This document shows positions 53,167 through 61,349 of a stretch of DNA of 64,000 bases, one piece after another. Source of the stretch: CBDFGE01 sp965247055 (lineage in GTDB: Bacteria > Chloroflexota > Dehalococcoidia > Lucifugimonadales > JAGWBF01). The stretch lies in assembly GCA_965247055.1 (NCBI GenBank), contig CBDFGE010000006.1, positions 620,001 to 684,000 of the forward strand. The letters run 5' to 3'. The notes under the pieces were generated by a model. It worked only from the letters and a program-made list of their open reading frames with translations. It searched no databases and was not told the origin of the DNA. Both the position numbers and the translations under genes were made by a program. How positions within the stretch are numbered: position 1 is the stretch's first letter; the number at the start of each line of letters is the position of its first letter.

Positions 53167-54081
53167 CTACCAACCCAGCCTCATCTCCCTGAGACGCCGC
53201 ACGCGTTCGGTTATCGGCGGATGGGTCGAGAGCAGACCGCCGGAGAAGGCCAACTTTGTCCCCTCCCCCTCCGGGTGCTCACTTAGAGGATTGACGATGT
53301 ACAGGTGGGCGACGGCTTTGTTCACCTTCATGGGACGTCGATGAGCGCCCTGTTCCAGCTTTTCCAGCGCGCTGGCCAGGGCGTAGGGGTCCCCGGAGGT
53401 CCGGGCGCCTGTGGCGTCTGCCTCATACTCTCTCGCCCTGGATATGGCCAGCCGCACCATCGTGGCGACTATGGGCAGCACTATTATCACCACGAGGAGA
53501 CCAACGATGCCGACAACAACACCGTAACCCCCTCCACCCCCACCTCTGCCTCTCCCGCCGAAACCTCCAAACCACATTGCGAACTGGGCGAAGGTCGCGA
53601 TCAGCCCGATGGCCATGGCCATTGTGGCCACCATGGTCATAATGAGGGTATCCCGGTTGCCGACGTGGGCCAGCTCGTGGGCGATGACGGCGCCCAGCTC
53701 TTCACGGTTGAGCAGCCTCCGGATACCGGTGGTGACGGCGATGGATGCGTGTTTGGGAGAGCGCCCTGTGGCGAAGGCGTTGGGAGAGTCATTACTGATG
53801 ACGTACACCCGGGGCTTCGGGATCCCCGCCTTTTGGGTCTGGTCATCCACGATCTGGTGAATCTCCTTGTCATCCTCCGGTGTGACCTCGTGGGCTCCAG
53901 CCATGCGGAGGGCCACCCTGTCGCTGGACCAGTAGGCAAAAAAATTCATGGGCATCGAGATGCCCAGGGCTATGATGATTCCCACGATGGGACTCCCCAG
54001 GTAGACGCCTCCAAAAAAACCGGCGATGAGCAGCAGTCCACTCATCACCAGCATCAGCACGAAGGTCTTGATCGTATTCAT
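53167..54081 (-). CDS. htpX: Membrane zinc protease HtpX
   Basis: 304 residues; integral membrane quality-control protease. Two N-terminal helices (TFVLMLVMSGLLLIAGFF, YLGSPIVGIIIALGISM), zinc motif GAVIAHELAHVGNRD, third ligand in SRAREYEADATGA, and two more hydrophobic stretches flanking a Gly-rich loop (GGFGGRGRGGGGGGYG). The tail ends STHPPITERVRRLREM. The ATG at 54081 follows AGAGGACC. Confidence 0.95.
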   Translation of the reverse strand: MNTIKTFVLMLVMSGLLLIAGFFGGVYLGSPIVGIIIALGISMPMNFFAYWSSDRVALRMAGAHEVTPEDDKEIHQIVDDQTQKAGIPKPRVYVISNDSPNAFATGRSPKHASIAVTTGIRRLLNREELGAVIAHELAHVGNRDTLIMTMVATMAMAIGLIATFAQFAMWFGGFGGRGRGGGGGGYGVVVGIVGLLVVIIVLPIVATMVRLAISRAREYEADATGARTSGDPYALASALEKLEQGAHRRPMKVNKAVAHLYIVNPLSEHPEGEGTKLAFSGGLLSTHPPITERVRRLREMRLGW

Positions 54082-54225
54082 AGCTAGGTCCTCTTGCTTC
54101 CCCCGATCCTCTACATGTGTCAACCGGCTAGATAAATTATAGCATCTTCCGGTCCGCCGCAAGACCCCAACTATCCTGCCTGCTTGCGGTGCTGGCTGAG
54201 GTCGGGAGCACCCGCAGCGGGACAT

Positions 54226-55626
54226 TTAGCTGCTGTAGATGTACCCCTCTCCCATCTTCTCACGGTTCAGTTTGCGGTTCAGGTGCAGCCCCTCGAGGAT
54301 AAACTCGGTGGCCGAGGCGATCAGCTCGGGCCGACCGTCGGTACTCAGCCGGTCCACCGCTCCAGCCAGCCCTTCGATACCGTCCAGCAACTTGACGTAC
54401 TGCCTCGAAGGCACCTCACTCCCAACCTCCAACGTGAGTCCCTCGTCGAACTGCCTGACCAAGGCCTCCAGTTCTCCCACGCGGAAATAAGACTTGAAGG
54501 TATTGAGCACGGCCTTCTGGCACAGCTCTTCCATGATCTTGATTTCCCGGCCTTCCTCGAAGGTCTCCAGCTCTACCTTCCCTGTGAAGGAAGCCACGAT
54601 GTAGGGGAGATCGCTTATCCTGGGGCTGATATTTTTCTCCCGGTGGAGTATGGAGCGGCGTGTGGCGTTGCCCAGGACGGTTTCGTAGTTGGCGATGGAA
54701 ACCCTTACGCTCACGCCGGAGCGCTGATTAATCTCGGAGCTGCGGCGGGCCAGGATGGTAATCCCGGCTATGACCTCCCGCATGTACTGAGGGGTGCTTA
54801 TATTCTTTTCGTTGGGAAACCGGGAGCGTTCCTGCTCCATGATGGTTACTTCGTCCTCGATGGTCCGTGGATAGTGGGTGCGTATCTGGGCGCCGTAGCG
54901 ATCCTTCAAGGGGGTGATGATCCTCCCCCGGTTGGTGTAGTCCTCGGGGTTGGCGGTGGCCACCACATACACGTCCAGCGGTAGCCGTATCCGGTAGCCC
55001 TTGATCTGGACGTCCCTCTCCTCCATCAGGTTGAACATTCCCACCTGTATCCGCTCCGCCAGGTCGGGCAGCTCGTTGATGGAAAAGATGCCACGGTTGG
55101 TGCGAGGGATAAGGCCGTAGTGGATGGTAAGCTCGTCGGAGAGGTAGCGCCCCTCGGCCACCTTGATGGGGTCCACCTCGCCGATGAGGTCGGCGATGGA
55201 GATGTCGGGAGTGGCAAGCTTCTCCGAGTACCTGGCATCTCTGGGCAGCCAGTCGATCGCCACTTCGTCGCCATCCTGGCATATCCTGTCCCGACACCCC
55301 CTGCAGATGGGCTTGTAGGGGTGGTCATTGATCTCGCATCCCGCTATGACGGGTATCTCCTCGTCCAGGAGACTGACCAGATGCCGGATGAGGCGCGATT
55401 TCGCCTGACCCCGTTCCCCCAGCAGGAGCATGTCCTGGCCGGCTAGGAGGGCGTTTTCAATCTGGGGCAGCACCGTCTCGTCAAAGCCCACGATGCCGGG
55501 GAACAGCTCTTCCCGCTTCTGGAGCTTGGTTATCAGGTTCTTGCGGAGCTCCTCTCGGACGGGCAGCACCTTGTAGCGGCTGCGCCGGAGGTCTCCGACG
55601 GTCTTGGACTTCGCGCCTGAAGGCAT
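54226..55626 (-). CDS. Mg-chelatase-like AAA+ ATPase (ChlI/MoxR group)
   Basis: 466 residues. AAA+ core with an unusual Walker A GERGQAKSRL, Walker B-like GIFSINELPDLAERIQVGMF, arginine region RGRIITPLKDRYGAQIRTHY and a Cys-rich insertion (PICRGCRDRIC). A C-terminal lid follows. Such ATPases usually work with a VWA-domain partner, but none is adjacent, and no chlorophyll or cobalamin genes are nearby, so tetrapyrrole metallation is not implied. The ATG at 55626 has AAAGGAG. Confidence 0.88.
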   Translation of the reverse strand: MPSGAKSKTVGDLRRSRYKVLPVREELRKNLITKLQKREELFPGIVGFDETVLPQIENALLAGQDMLLLGERGQAKSRLIRHLVSLLDEEIPVIAGCEINDHPYKPICRGCRDRICQDGDEVAIDWLPRDARYSEKLATPDISIADLIGEVDPIKVAEGRYLSDELTIHYGLIPRTNRGIFSINELPDLAERIQVGMFNLMEERDVQIKGYRIRLPLDVYVVATANPEDYTNRGRIITPLKDRYGAQIRTHYPRTIEDEVTIMEQERSRFPNEKNISTPQYMREVIAGITILARRSSEINQRSGVSVRVSIANYETVLGNATRRSILHREKNISPRISDLPYIVASFTGKVELETFEEGREIKIMEELCQKAVLNTFKSYFRVGELEALVRQFDEGLTLEVGSEVPSRQYVKLLDGIEGLAGAVDRLSTDGRPELIASATEFILEGLHLNRKLNREKMGEGYIYSS

Positions 55627-55803
55627 AGATACCGCTCCTTTGGGGTCCCCCACGCAGGGTGTGAGGAGGTACGTCGTTTTCCCACGAAGAATACCCGCGC
55701 GAGGAGACTCGGCGCTAATTCTGTATGCGAAGAGTGGGCTGGCCTGGCCTTCCCTCGGGACGGACCCGCCGATGGCGCAGCGTCGCCGGCCACCTAATCA
55801 AAA

Positions 55804-57849
55804 TCAAGCCCGCGCCGTCTCTTTCGCCTTCTTTGCCTCCTCCACCACCTTCTGGGTGATGTGCTGCGGGACCGTTTCGTAGTGGCTGAACTCTACCGTG
55901 AAGCTGCCCCGGCCTTGGGTCAGGGAGCGAAGGTCGGTGGCGTAGCGAAGGAGCTCCCCCTGGGGCACCTCGGCCTCTATCACCGTTTGACTTCCCTCGG
56001 GGATCATCCCGATAATTCTGCCCCTTTTGCCGTTGAGGTCGCCGATAACGTCGCCGTTGAAGGCATCGGCCACCTTTACGGTCAGCGTCATGATGGGCTC
56101 AAGCAGGAGGGGTTGTGCCTCCATCACTCCCTTTCGCAGTGCGTGGGAGCCAGCTATCTCGAAGCAGATCCCCGAGGAGTCCACGTCGTGGAAGCTGCCA
56201 TCGTACAGGACCGCTCTCAGGTCCACCACCGGGTACCCCGCCACCACCCCCTCGTGTAGCGTCTTCAGGATGCCCTTCTCCACCGAGGGAATGTACTCTT
56301 TGGGCACGGAGCCTCCCACTACCTGGGAGCCGAACTCGAAGCCCTGGCCCCGCTCCAGCGGCTCCAACCGCAGGAGGACGTGGCCGTACTGGCCGTGCCC
56401 GCCTGTCTGTTTCTTGTGCTTGTATTCGGCCTGTGTTACCGAGCCTATTGTCTCCTTGTAGGGTACCTTCGGTGTATTGGCCTCCAGGTCGCTGCCGAAC
56501 TTGCGGCGCACCCTCTCAATAGCCACCTCCACATGGCTGTCCCCCAGACCCGAGAGGAGGATCTCGCCGGTGTCGGGCTCCCTGGACACGCGGAGGCTGG
56601 GGTCCTCTTCCACGATGCGGCTCAGGGCCATGGACATCTTGTCCACGTCGGCCTTGGTCTTGGGGGAGACGGCCACCGTGTGATACCCTACGGGGAACTC
56701 CAGGCGCTCTAAGGCCACGGGCCGGTCCCGCTGACTCAGTGTGTCCCCGGTGACGGTAGCGGTGAGCTTGGGTATGGCGCCGATGTCCCCGGGGCCGATC
56801 CCCTGGACCTGTTCTTGAGTCTTACCCCGCACGACGTAGACCTGGCCCACGCGCTCAGCCTGGCTCCGGACATTGTTCCACACCTCTGTGTTGCTGCGAA
56901 GGCTGCCTCTATACACCTTGAAGAGGGACATCTTACCCACGAAGGGGTCCGCCGTCGTCTTGAAGACCAGGGCCGCCAGCGGCCCGCTGGGGTCTGGCCC
57001 GATCTCTTCCAATTCGCCGGTAGGCGGAACGGAGGCCGACACCCGCTTTCCTTCCAAAGGTGAGGGCATGTAATCTACGACGGCGTCCAAAAGCTCCCGC
57101 ACGCCCAGGTTCAAGGTCGCCGAGCCAGCCAGCACCGGCACAATGTCCCCCGAGATGATAGCCTTCCTGGCGCCAGCGGTGATCTCCTCCCGAGAGAGCT
57201 TCTCCCCGCTCAGGTACTTGGTGGTCAGCTCGTCCTCGGTCTCCGCCACCGCCTCGATCAACCTCTCAGTGGCCTTCCTCACCTCTTCGGCGACCTCGCC
57301 GGGGACTTCCGCCGGGGGGGTAAGCAGGTCTACCACCCCCGCGAATGTTTGCTCCGCACCGAGGGGCACCTGGAAAGCAACGCACTTTCTTCCGAAATGG
57401 GACTGTATCGCCTCCAGAGAGCGGTGAAAGTCTGCGCTCTCCCTGTCCATCTTGTTTATGAAGAACATTCGGGCCTTGCCGCCGGACTCGCAGAGACTCC
57501 AACTCCGCTCGGTCCCAACCTCCACGCCCGCGGTGGCGGCCACCACGATGAGAGCGCCCTCGGCAACCCTGAGGGCCGGGATGACCTCCCCAATAAAATC
57601 GTCGTAGCCCGGGGTATCCAGAAAGTTCAGCTTGTGTTCTTTCCAGTCGCAGGGAATGAGGGAGGTCTGGATACTGCTTCCACGCTTCACCTCCTCGGGT
57701 TCGTAGTCCGACACCGTGTTGCCGTCGTCCACCCTGCCCATCCGCGTCGTGGCGCCGGCAATGTAAAGCAGCGCTTCCGTTACGGAGGTCTTACCTACTC
57801 CGCCATGGGATAGGATCGCGATGTTGCGTAGCTTACCGATATCAGCCAT
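55804..57849 (-). CDS. Elongation factor G paralogue (EF-G2 type)
   Basis: 681 residues with all five EF-G domains. The P-loop reads ILSHGGVGKTSVTEALL instead of the AHIDAGKTT of true EF-G. G3 is DTPGYDDF, G4 FINKMDRES. Domain IV has KHKKQTGGHGQYGHVLLRLE. The GGVGKT variant marks a secondary EF-G lineage common in bacteria, with roles in translation that remain unclear. The ATG at 57849 has GGGAG 10 bases upstream, better than the earlier ATG at 57861. Confidence 0.93.
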   Translation of the reverse strand: MADIGKLRNIAILSHGGVGKTSVTEALLYIAGATTRMGRVDDGNTVSDYEPEEVKRGSSIQTSLIPCDWKEHKLNFLDTPGYDDFIGEVIPALRVAEGALIVVAATAGVEVGTERSWSLCESGGKARMFFINKMDRESADFHRSLEAIQSHFGRKCVAFQVPLGAEQTFAGVVDLLTPPAEVPGEVAEEVRKATERLIEAVAETEDELTTKYLSGEKLSREEITAGARKAIISGDIVPVLAGSATLNLGVRELLDAVVDYMPSPLEGKRVSASVPPTGELEEIGPDPSGPLAALVFKTTADPFVGKMSLFKVYRGSLRSNTEVWNNVRSQAERVGQVYVVRGKTQEQVQGIGPGDIGAIPKLTATVTGDTLSQRDRPVALERLEFPVGYHTVAVSPKTKADVDKMSMALSRIVEEDPSLRVSREPDTGEILLSGLGDSHVEVAIERVRRKFGSDLEANTPKVPYKETIGSVTQAEYKHKKQTGGHGQYGHVLLRLEPLERGQGFEFGSQVVGGSVPKEYIPSVEKGILKTLHEGVVAGYPVVDLRAVLYDGSFHDVDSSGICFEIAGSHALRKGVMEAQPLLLEPIMTLTVKVADAFNGDVIGDLNGKRGRIIGMIPEGSQTVIEAEVPQGELLRYATDLRSLTQGRGSFTVEFSHYETVPQHITQKVVEEAKKAKETARA

Positions 57850-58038
57850 ACGTATCACCATCTCCCTTCAGCGCTATGACTTGGGGGACCCCGACCGTGC
57901 CCCCATCCGACTCGTACCCTCCGGACTCTTTCCAACCCTATTTTAGCGAATAGGAGGCCCCCAGCGCAACGGTGAACGGCCAGCGGGAGGCTCACAGGCT
58001 CCCGGTGTCCGATTCCGGGCCGTCCGCGTACGATATGT

Positions 58039-58044
58039 TACGAT
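58039..58044 (+). promoter_or_regulatory. -10 box directly before the metallopeptidase start
   Basis: TACGAT ends 7 bases before the ATG at 58052. With transcription starting 6-7 bases downstream, the message would be leaderless. No ribosome site is present, in agreement. Confidence 0.5.
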
Positions 58045-58051
58045 TGAATAC

Positions 58052-59404
58052 ATGCGCCTACTGAGGAGAGCCGAAGTTATCATCCTGCTGTCCCTGCTGC
58101 TCCTGTTCGGAGGTGGTGGGGGGCTGTACCTGTCGCCCATCGACCTGGCCGCAGCGCCCTACAGCTACGATCTTCTGACGTGGGAGGTGTCCCATCTCCC
58201 CGACAAGTGGGTACACAAGCTGACGAGTCTTCTGCCATGGAACTCCCGAAGCCGGGCGGAGAGATTAGTTGAGGTTCAGAGGTACTTCGAGATCGGACAG
58301 GAGATACGGGCGCTGGAAGAGGAGCTGGTGGCAGTTCAGTCCATGTCATCGGTTTCACGGGGCAGCCCCGGCTCGCCCGACGTCTCGTCACGCGGCGATG
58401 AGATACATGACCCGTTAGACCGGCTAGAGAAGCTACGGAGCGCGCGCTCCGGCATAAAAGCCCGGGTGGAGGAGACCATCGAATCGGAGCTAAGCACCAT
58501 CCTGGCCCAGCAAGGGCTCGACTGGCACCTGGGGCTGATCTTGCCCCCGGTGGACCTGGCCTTTTCCAACCCACCCAGAGTGCTGGTGACGTCCCCTAGA
58601 GACAGGATCGAGAGGCTCGATAGCCGGCTACTCAAGCCCGACATGAGGGTTGAGGAGATGGGGGCGCTGGAGGAAGAGATACTCCGCCAAGTGGGCCTTT
58701 CGGCCCTGGTGGAGGGCATAGGCGGGGTCGCAACTTACCCTACGTTAGTCACGGATGACTCCTCTCTACAACACGCGGCCATCACCGCCTCCCACGAGTG
58801 GCTACACACCTACTGGTTCTTTCGGCCGCTGGGATGGAACTTCTGGAGCAGCGCCGAGATGACTACCCTCAACGAAACGGCAGCCGACCTGGCGGGCCGG
58901 GAGATTGGGCTGCTCGTATACCAGGCTATAACGGGGGAGGTGGTCTCGGAAGCCCCGCGTTCGCGGCCCCCGCCGGCGGCGGAGACCGTGACGCCGGACG
59001 AGTCGAAGCCAGCCGGGGAAGGCAGATTCGATTTCGAGCGGGACATGAGGGCGACGCGCCTGAGGGTCGACGAACTGCTTGCGCAGGGCCACATAGAGGA
59101 GGCGGAAGCCTTCATGGAGGACCGGCGCAGGCTATTTGTGGACAACGGGTTCTATATACGAAAACTCAACCAGGCCTACTTTGCATTCCATGGCACCTAC
59201 GCGGCGAGCCCGGCCTCGGTGAGCCCCACCGACGGCCAGGTAAAGCAGCTGAGGAGGACGACCCGCTCGGTGGGGGAGTTCGTCAGGACCATGTCCCGCT
59301 TTGGCAGTTATCGAGGGTTTTTGGACTATTTAGCCGCTGACCCCTCCCCCCTCGCCCTTGAGCACGATGCTGCTTCGGGACCGATCCCGGCGGGCGTGAG
59401 CTAG
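58052..59404 (+). CDS. Membrane-anchored putative zinc metallopeptidase (HEWLH type)
   Basis: 450 residues. N-terminal anchor (EVIILLSLLLLFGGGGGLYL), a coiled-coil-rich periplasmic part (residues 65-160), then TASHEWLHTYWFF (about residue 247), a HExxH zinc motif. After 20 residues comes TTLNETAADLAGREIG, which supplies the likely third ligand Glu, a gluzincin-like spacing. A Pro-rich loop and a C-terminal helical region (RRLFVDNGFYIRKLNQAYFA) follow. I know of no characterised member. It is divergent from the EF-G gene and probably acts outside the membrane. Confidence 0.75.
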   Translation: MRLLRRAEVIILLSLLLLFGGGGGLYLSPIDLAAAPYSYDLLTWEVSHLPDKWVHKLTSLLPWNSRSRAERLVEVQRYFEIGQEIRALEEELVAVQSMSSVSRGSPGSPDVSSRGDEIHDPLDRLEKLRSARSGIKARVEETIESELSTILAQQGLDWHLGLILPPVDLAFSNPPRVLVTSPRDRIERLDSRLLKPDMRVEEMGALEEEILRQVGLSALVEGIGGVATYPTLVTDDSSLQHAAITASHEWLHTYWFFRPLGWNFWSSAEMTTLNETAADLAGREIGLLVYQAITGEVVSEAPRSRPPPAAETVTPDESKPAGEGRFDFERDMRATRLRVDELLAQGHIEEAEAFMEDRRRLFVDNGFYIRKLNQAYFAFHGTYAASPASVSPTDGQVKQLRRTTRSVGEFVRTMSRFGSYRGFLDYLAADPSPLALEHDAASGPIPAGVS

Positions 59405-59423
59405 CTCCCAGGGGACCCAGCGG

Positions 59424-59600
59424 CTACTCTTTTTTTGCCACGTCCACCAAGAACCCCCGAATGAACCAGACCTTCAGGGTCTCCGGAGTCTCACCCGGCC
59501 CCGGAGTACAGGGCAACTCCCCCTTGAAATACCGATAGCTATCCGGCACCTCCCATTTCTCATCGTGCAGATGACGTGGGCAGAACATCTCGATCTCCAT
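59424..59600 (-). CDS. Small uncharacterised protein (58 residues)
   Basis: Starts MEIEMFCPRHLHDEKWEVPD and ends RGFLVDVAKKE. A Cys-Pro-x-His-x2-His cluster near the N-terminus could bind a metal. The ribosome site CGGAGGACAAG is excellent, which supports a real gene despite its size. It follows the poly-G gene of the ArsA operon on the same strand and may be part of it. Confidence 0.65.
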   Translation of the reverse strand: MEIEMFCPRHLHDEKWEVPDSYRYFKGELPCTPGPGETPETLKVWFIRGFLVDVAKKE

Positions 59601-59732
59601 CTTGTCCTCCGGTGCAGAGTTACGATTCCGGCAGAGAGTCTTGTGGGTCTTCCCTGGGGTTCTCAAAGTCCCTGCTTTCAGCGAGAGGGACGGAGGCCGG
59701 CTACTCCTCGGGGGTCCCTTCCGTCGAGTCCT

Positions 59733-59960
59733 TCACCCGCACCCGCCGGCGCCTCGGGGGGGGGGGGGGGTATTCTCCTCCGGTTCCATACCCTCGATAA
59801 CCTGGTCCACGAAGCTCCTCAAGGCCAGAAGCAACTCCCGGTTAGCCGCCCGTATGTGGCCCCTCGTGGGCTCGGGGATCAGGCCCAGGCTCCGGGGTTT
59901 AAAGCGGAGGGTGAGCCCCTCCCCGGCGCTGTAATCGACCTCAACTAACCTTTCGGCCAT
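59733..59960 (-). CDS. Small protein with a 15-base C/G tract in its coding region
   Basis: As read, 75 residues: AERLVEVDYSAGEGLTLRFK, PRSLGLIPEPTRGHIRAANR, ELLLALRSFVDQVIEGMEPE, then the tract. With 15 C the frame ends soon after (RGAGGCG). A tract one shorter in phase would give a different tail, and one longer (or two shorter) gives RRRRVRVKDSTEGTPEE ending at 59701. That last tail looks the most natural. The start overlaps the ArsA gene by 20 bases, so the two are coupled. The family is unknown. Confidence 0.6.
   Translation of the reverse strand: MAERLVEVDYSAGEGLTLRFKPRSLGLIPEPTRGHIRAANRELLLALRSFVDQVIEGMEPEENTPPPPRGAGGCG
59756..59770. repeat. Homopolymer tract of 15 G
   Basis: An uninterrupted run inside a reading frame. 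It could be a slipping contingency tract or a sequencing and assembly artefact. Confidence 0.95.
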
Positions 59961-61140
59961 GTCGGGCCTCCTTCTCACGACGGAAGTTTATCCGAAGGCT
60001 ATCTCCATCCATCCTGGCTTCCTCCACCCCCAAGCGTGCCAACGCCCGCGGCAGGATTATACTGCGACGGTACTGGCCCACCTGCAAGATCAGCTCGTCC
60101 CGGCTCTCGATTACCGACACGTCCTCTTTGCTGGCGAAGGGCAGCTTGAGGGTAAGGGTATGGCGGCCGTCTTTCCTGGTTATCTCCTGGGTAGGACCTT
60201 CGTGGAACACCGCGGTGGGGTCTCCTGCCCCGAAGATATGCTCCCCCATCTCCCTGAGGGTGTCAATACCCACTACTTCCCGGTCCATCAGGGGCGCCCT
60301 GATCACTGGCACTGGGTCGAAGGAGTCCTGGATCAGGCCCAGATACCGGTCTTGGGCCTTCAGCCAGCCGCTGAAAAACCCGTTGCTGCCGACCATCTCC
60401 GGAAGGACCTTGTTGCACACCACCAGGTCCGTGTGGTAGCCGTACAGGTTCAGGTAGGTAAAGGTGCGCTGGGCCTCCCTGACCACCATTTTTTCCGGGT
60501 TCACGACCAGCCGCACCGAGGAGGTGGACTGGTCCAGCAAAAGCAGCCGCATCTGCTCTAGCTGGCTGTACAGGCGCTGCATGCTGTCGAACACATCGGT
60601 TCCGGGCACCGGCAGCCTCAGCATTCCCCGGGCAAAAGGCCCCAAGGCGGCGGCGACCCTCCTCTCCAGGGGAAAGAGACGGTTCATGTACCACCGGGCC
60701 ATGTCGGGGAAGCTGAGGAGGCGCAACGTCTCACCCGTCGGTGCGCAGTCCACCACCAGCACGTCGCAGAGACCCTGCTCCTTGTAGTGGTTAATATACA
60801 GCAGGGCCACCATCTCCTCCATCCCGGGGAAGACGGCCAGCTCCTCCGCCACAACCTCATCCGCACCCTGCCAGCGCATCAGAGCGCTGAGCCAGTCCTG
60901 CACCGCTTTCCAATGGACCACTATCTCTTCGAGGACGTCCACCTCGTGCCCCCAGAGGTTGGGGGCGACCTGGGCCATTTCGCTGCCAAGCTCAATATCG
61001 AAGGAGTCGCCCAGGCTATGGGCTGGATCGGTACTCATTACCACCGTCTTATAGCCCATATCCGCCGCGCGCAGCGCCGAGGCTGCCGCTACGCTGGTTT
61101 TACCGACTCCCCCTTTTCCCGTGTAAAGGATAATCCGCAT
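59941..61140 (-). CDS. ArsA/GET3-family ATPase with C-terminal HSP20-like domain
   Basis: 399 residues. Deviant P-loop YTGKGGVGKTSVAAASA, MSTDPAHSLGDSFD (switch I), VVDCAPTGETLRLLSFP (switch II) and VVCNKVLPE. The ATPase ends near residue 310. From about 320 on, DGRHTLTLKLPFASKEDVSV and DELILQVGQYRRSIILPRAL form an alpha-crystallin-like domain, the ArsA_HSP20 layout. Such fusions are thought to chaperone clients, perhaps membrane or tail-anchored proteins. There is no ars resistance gene nearby, so arsenite efflux is unlikely. Confidence 0.92.
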   Translation of the reverse strand: MRIILYTGKGGVGKTSVAAASALRAADMGYKTVVMSTDPAHSLGDSFDIELGSEMAQVAPNLWGHEVDVLEEIVVHWKAVQDWLSALMRWQGADEVVAEELAVFPGMEEMVALLYINHYKEQGLCDVLVVDCAPTGETLRLLSFPDMARWYMNRLFPLERRVAAALGPFARGMLRLPVPGTDVFDSMQRLYSQLEQMRLLLLDQSTSSVRLVVNPEKMVVREAQRTFTYLNLYGYHTDLVVCNKVLPEMVGSNGFFSGWLKAQDRYLGLIQDSFDPVPVIRAPLMDREVVGIDTLREMGEHIFGAGDPTAVFHEGPTQEITRKDGRHTLTLKLPFASKEDVSVIESRDELILQVGQYRRSIILPRALARLGVEEARMDGDSLRINFRREKEARHGRKVS

Positions 61141-61335
61141 CGAACCTCTTCGCTTTGCTATTCCTACGGCTTGTGGCGGATCCAGCCCTCCCGCCGTAAA
61201 CAGCCTTCAACCTAGATTATAGCTTCGTAACAGGCGCCATATCAATCCCACTCGCAACCGGCATGGGAGGAGCATTTAGACCTGCACAGCGGGCATCGCG
61301 CCCACTCCCGCCTACCCACCAGCGGCCCCCTGCAT

Positions 61336-61341
61336 TATACT
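61336..61341 (+). promoter_or_regulatory. -10 box directly before tgt
   Basis: TATACT ends 8 bases before the ATG at 61350, and no ribosome site is present. A leaderless message is likely. No good -35 is seen. Confidence 0.5.
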
Positions 61342-61349
61342 AGTCGTAC

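Noticed and set aside
54226..55626. Subunit of a magnesium chelatase for bacteriochlorophyll
   Set aside because: No BchD/BchH or other tetrapyrrole genes nearby; the AAA+ family is broader than that role.
59941..61140. Arsenite efflux ATPase
   Set aside because: The HSP20-like C-terminus and absence of arsB, arsR and arsC argue for the chaperone-type ArsA_HSP20 group.
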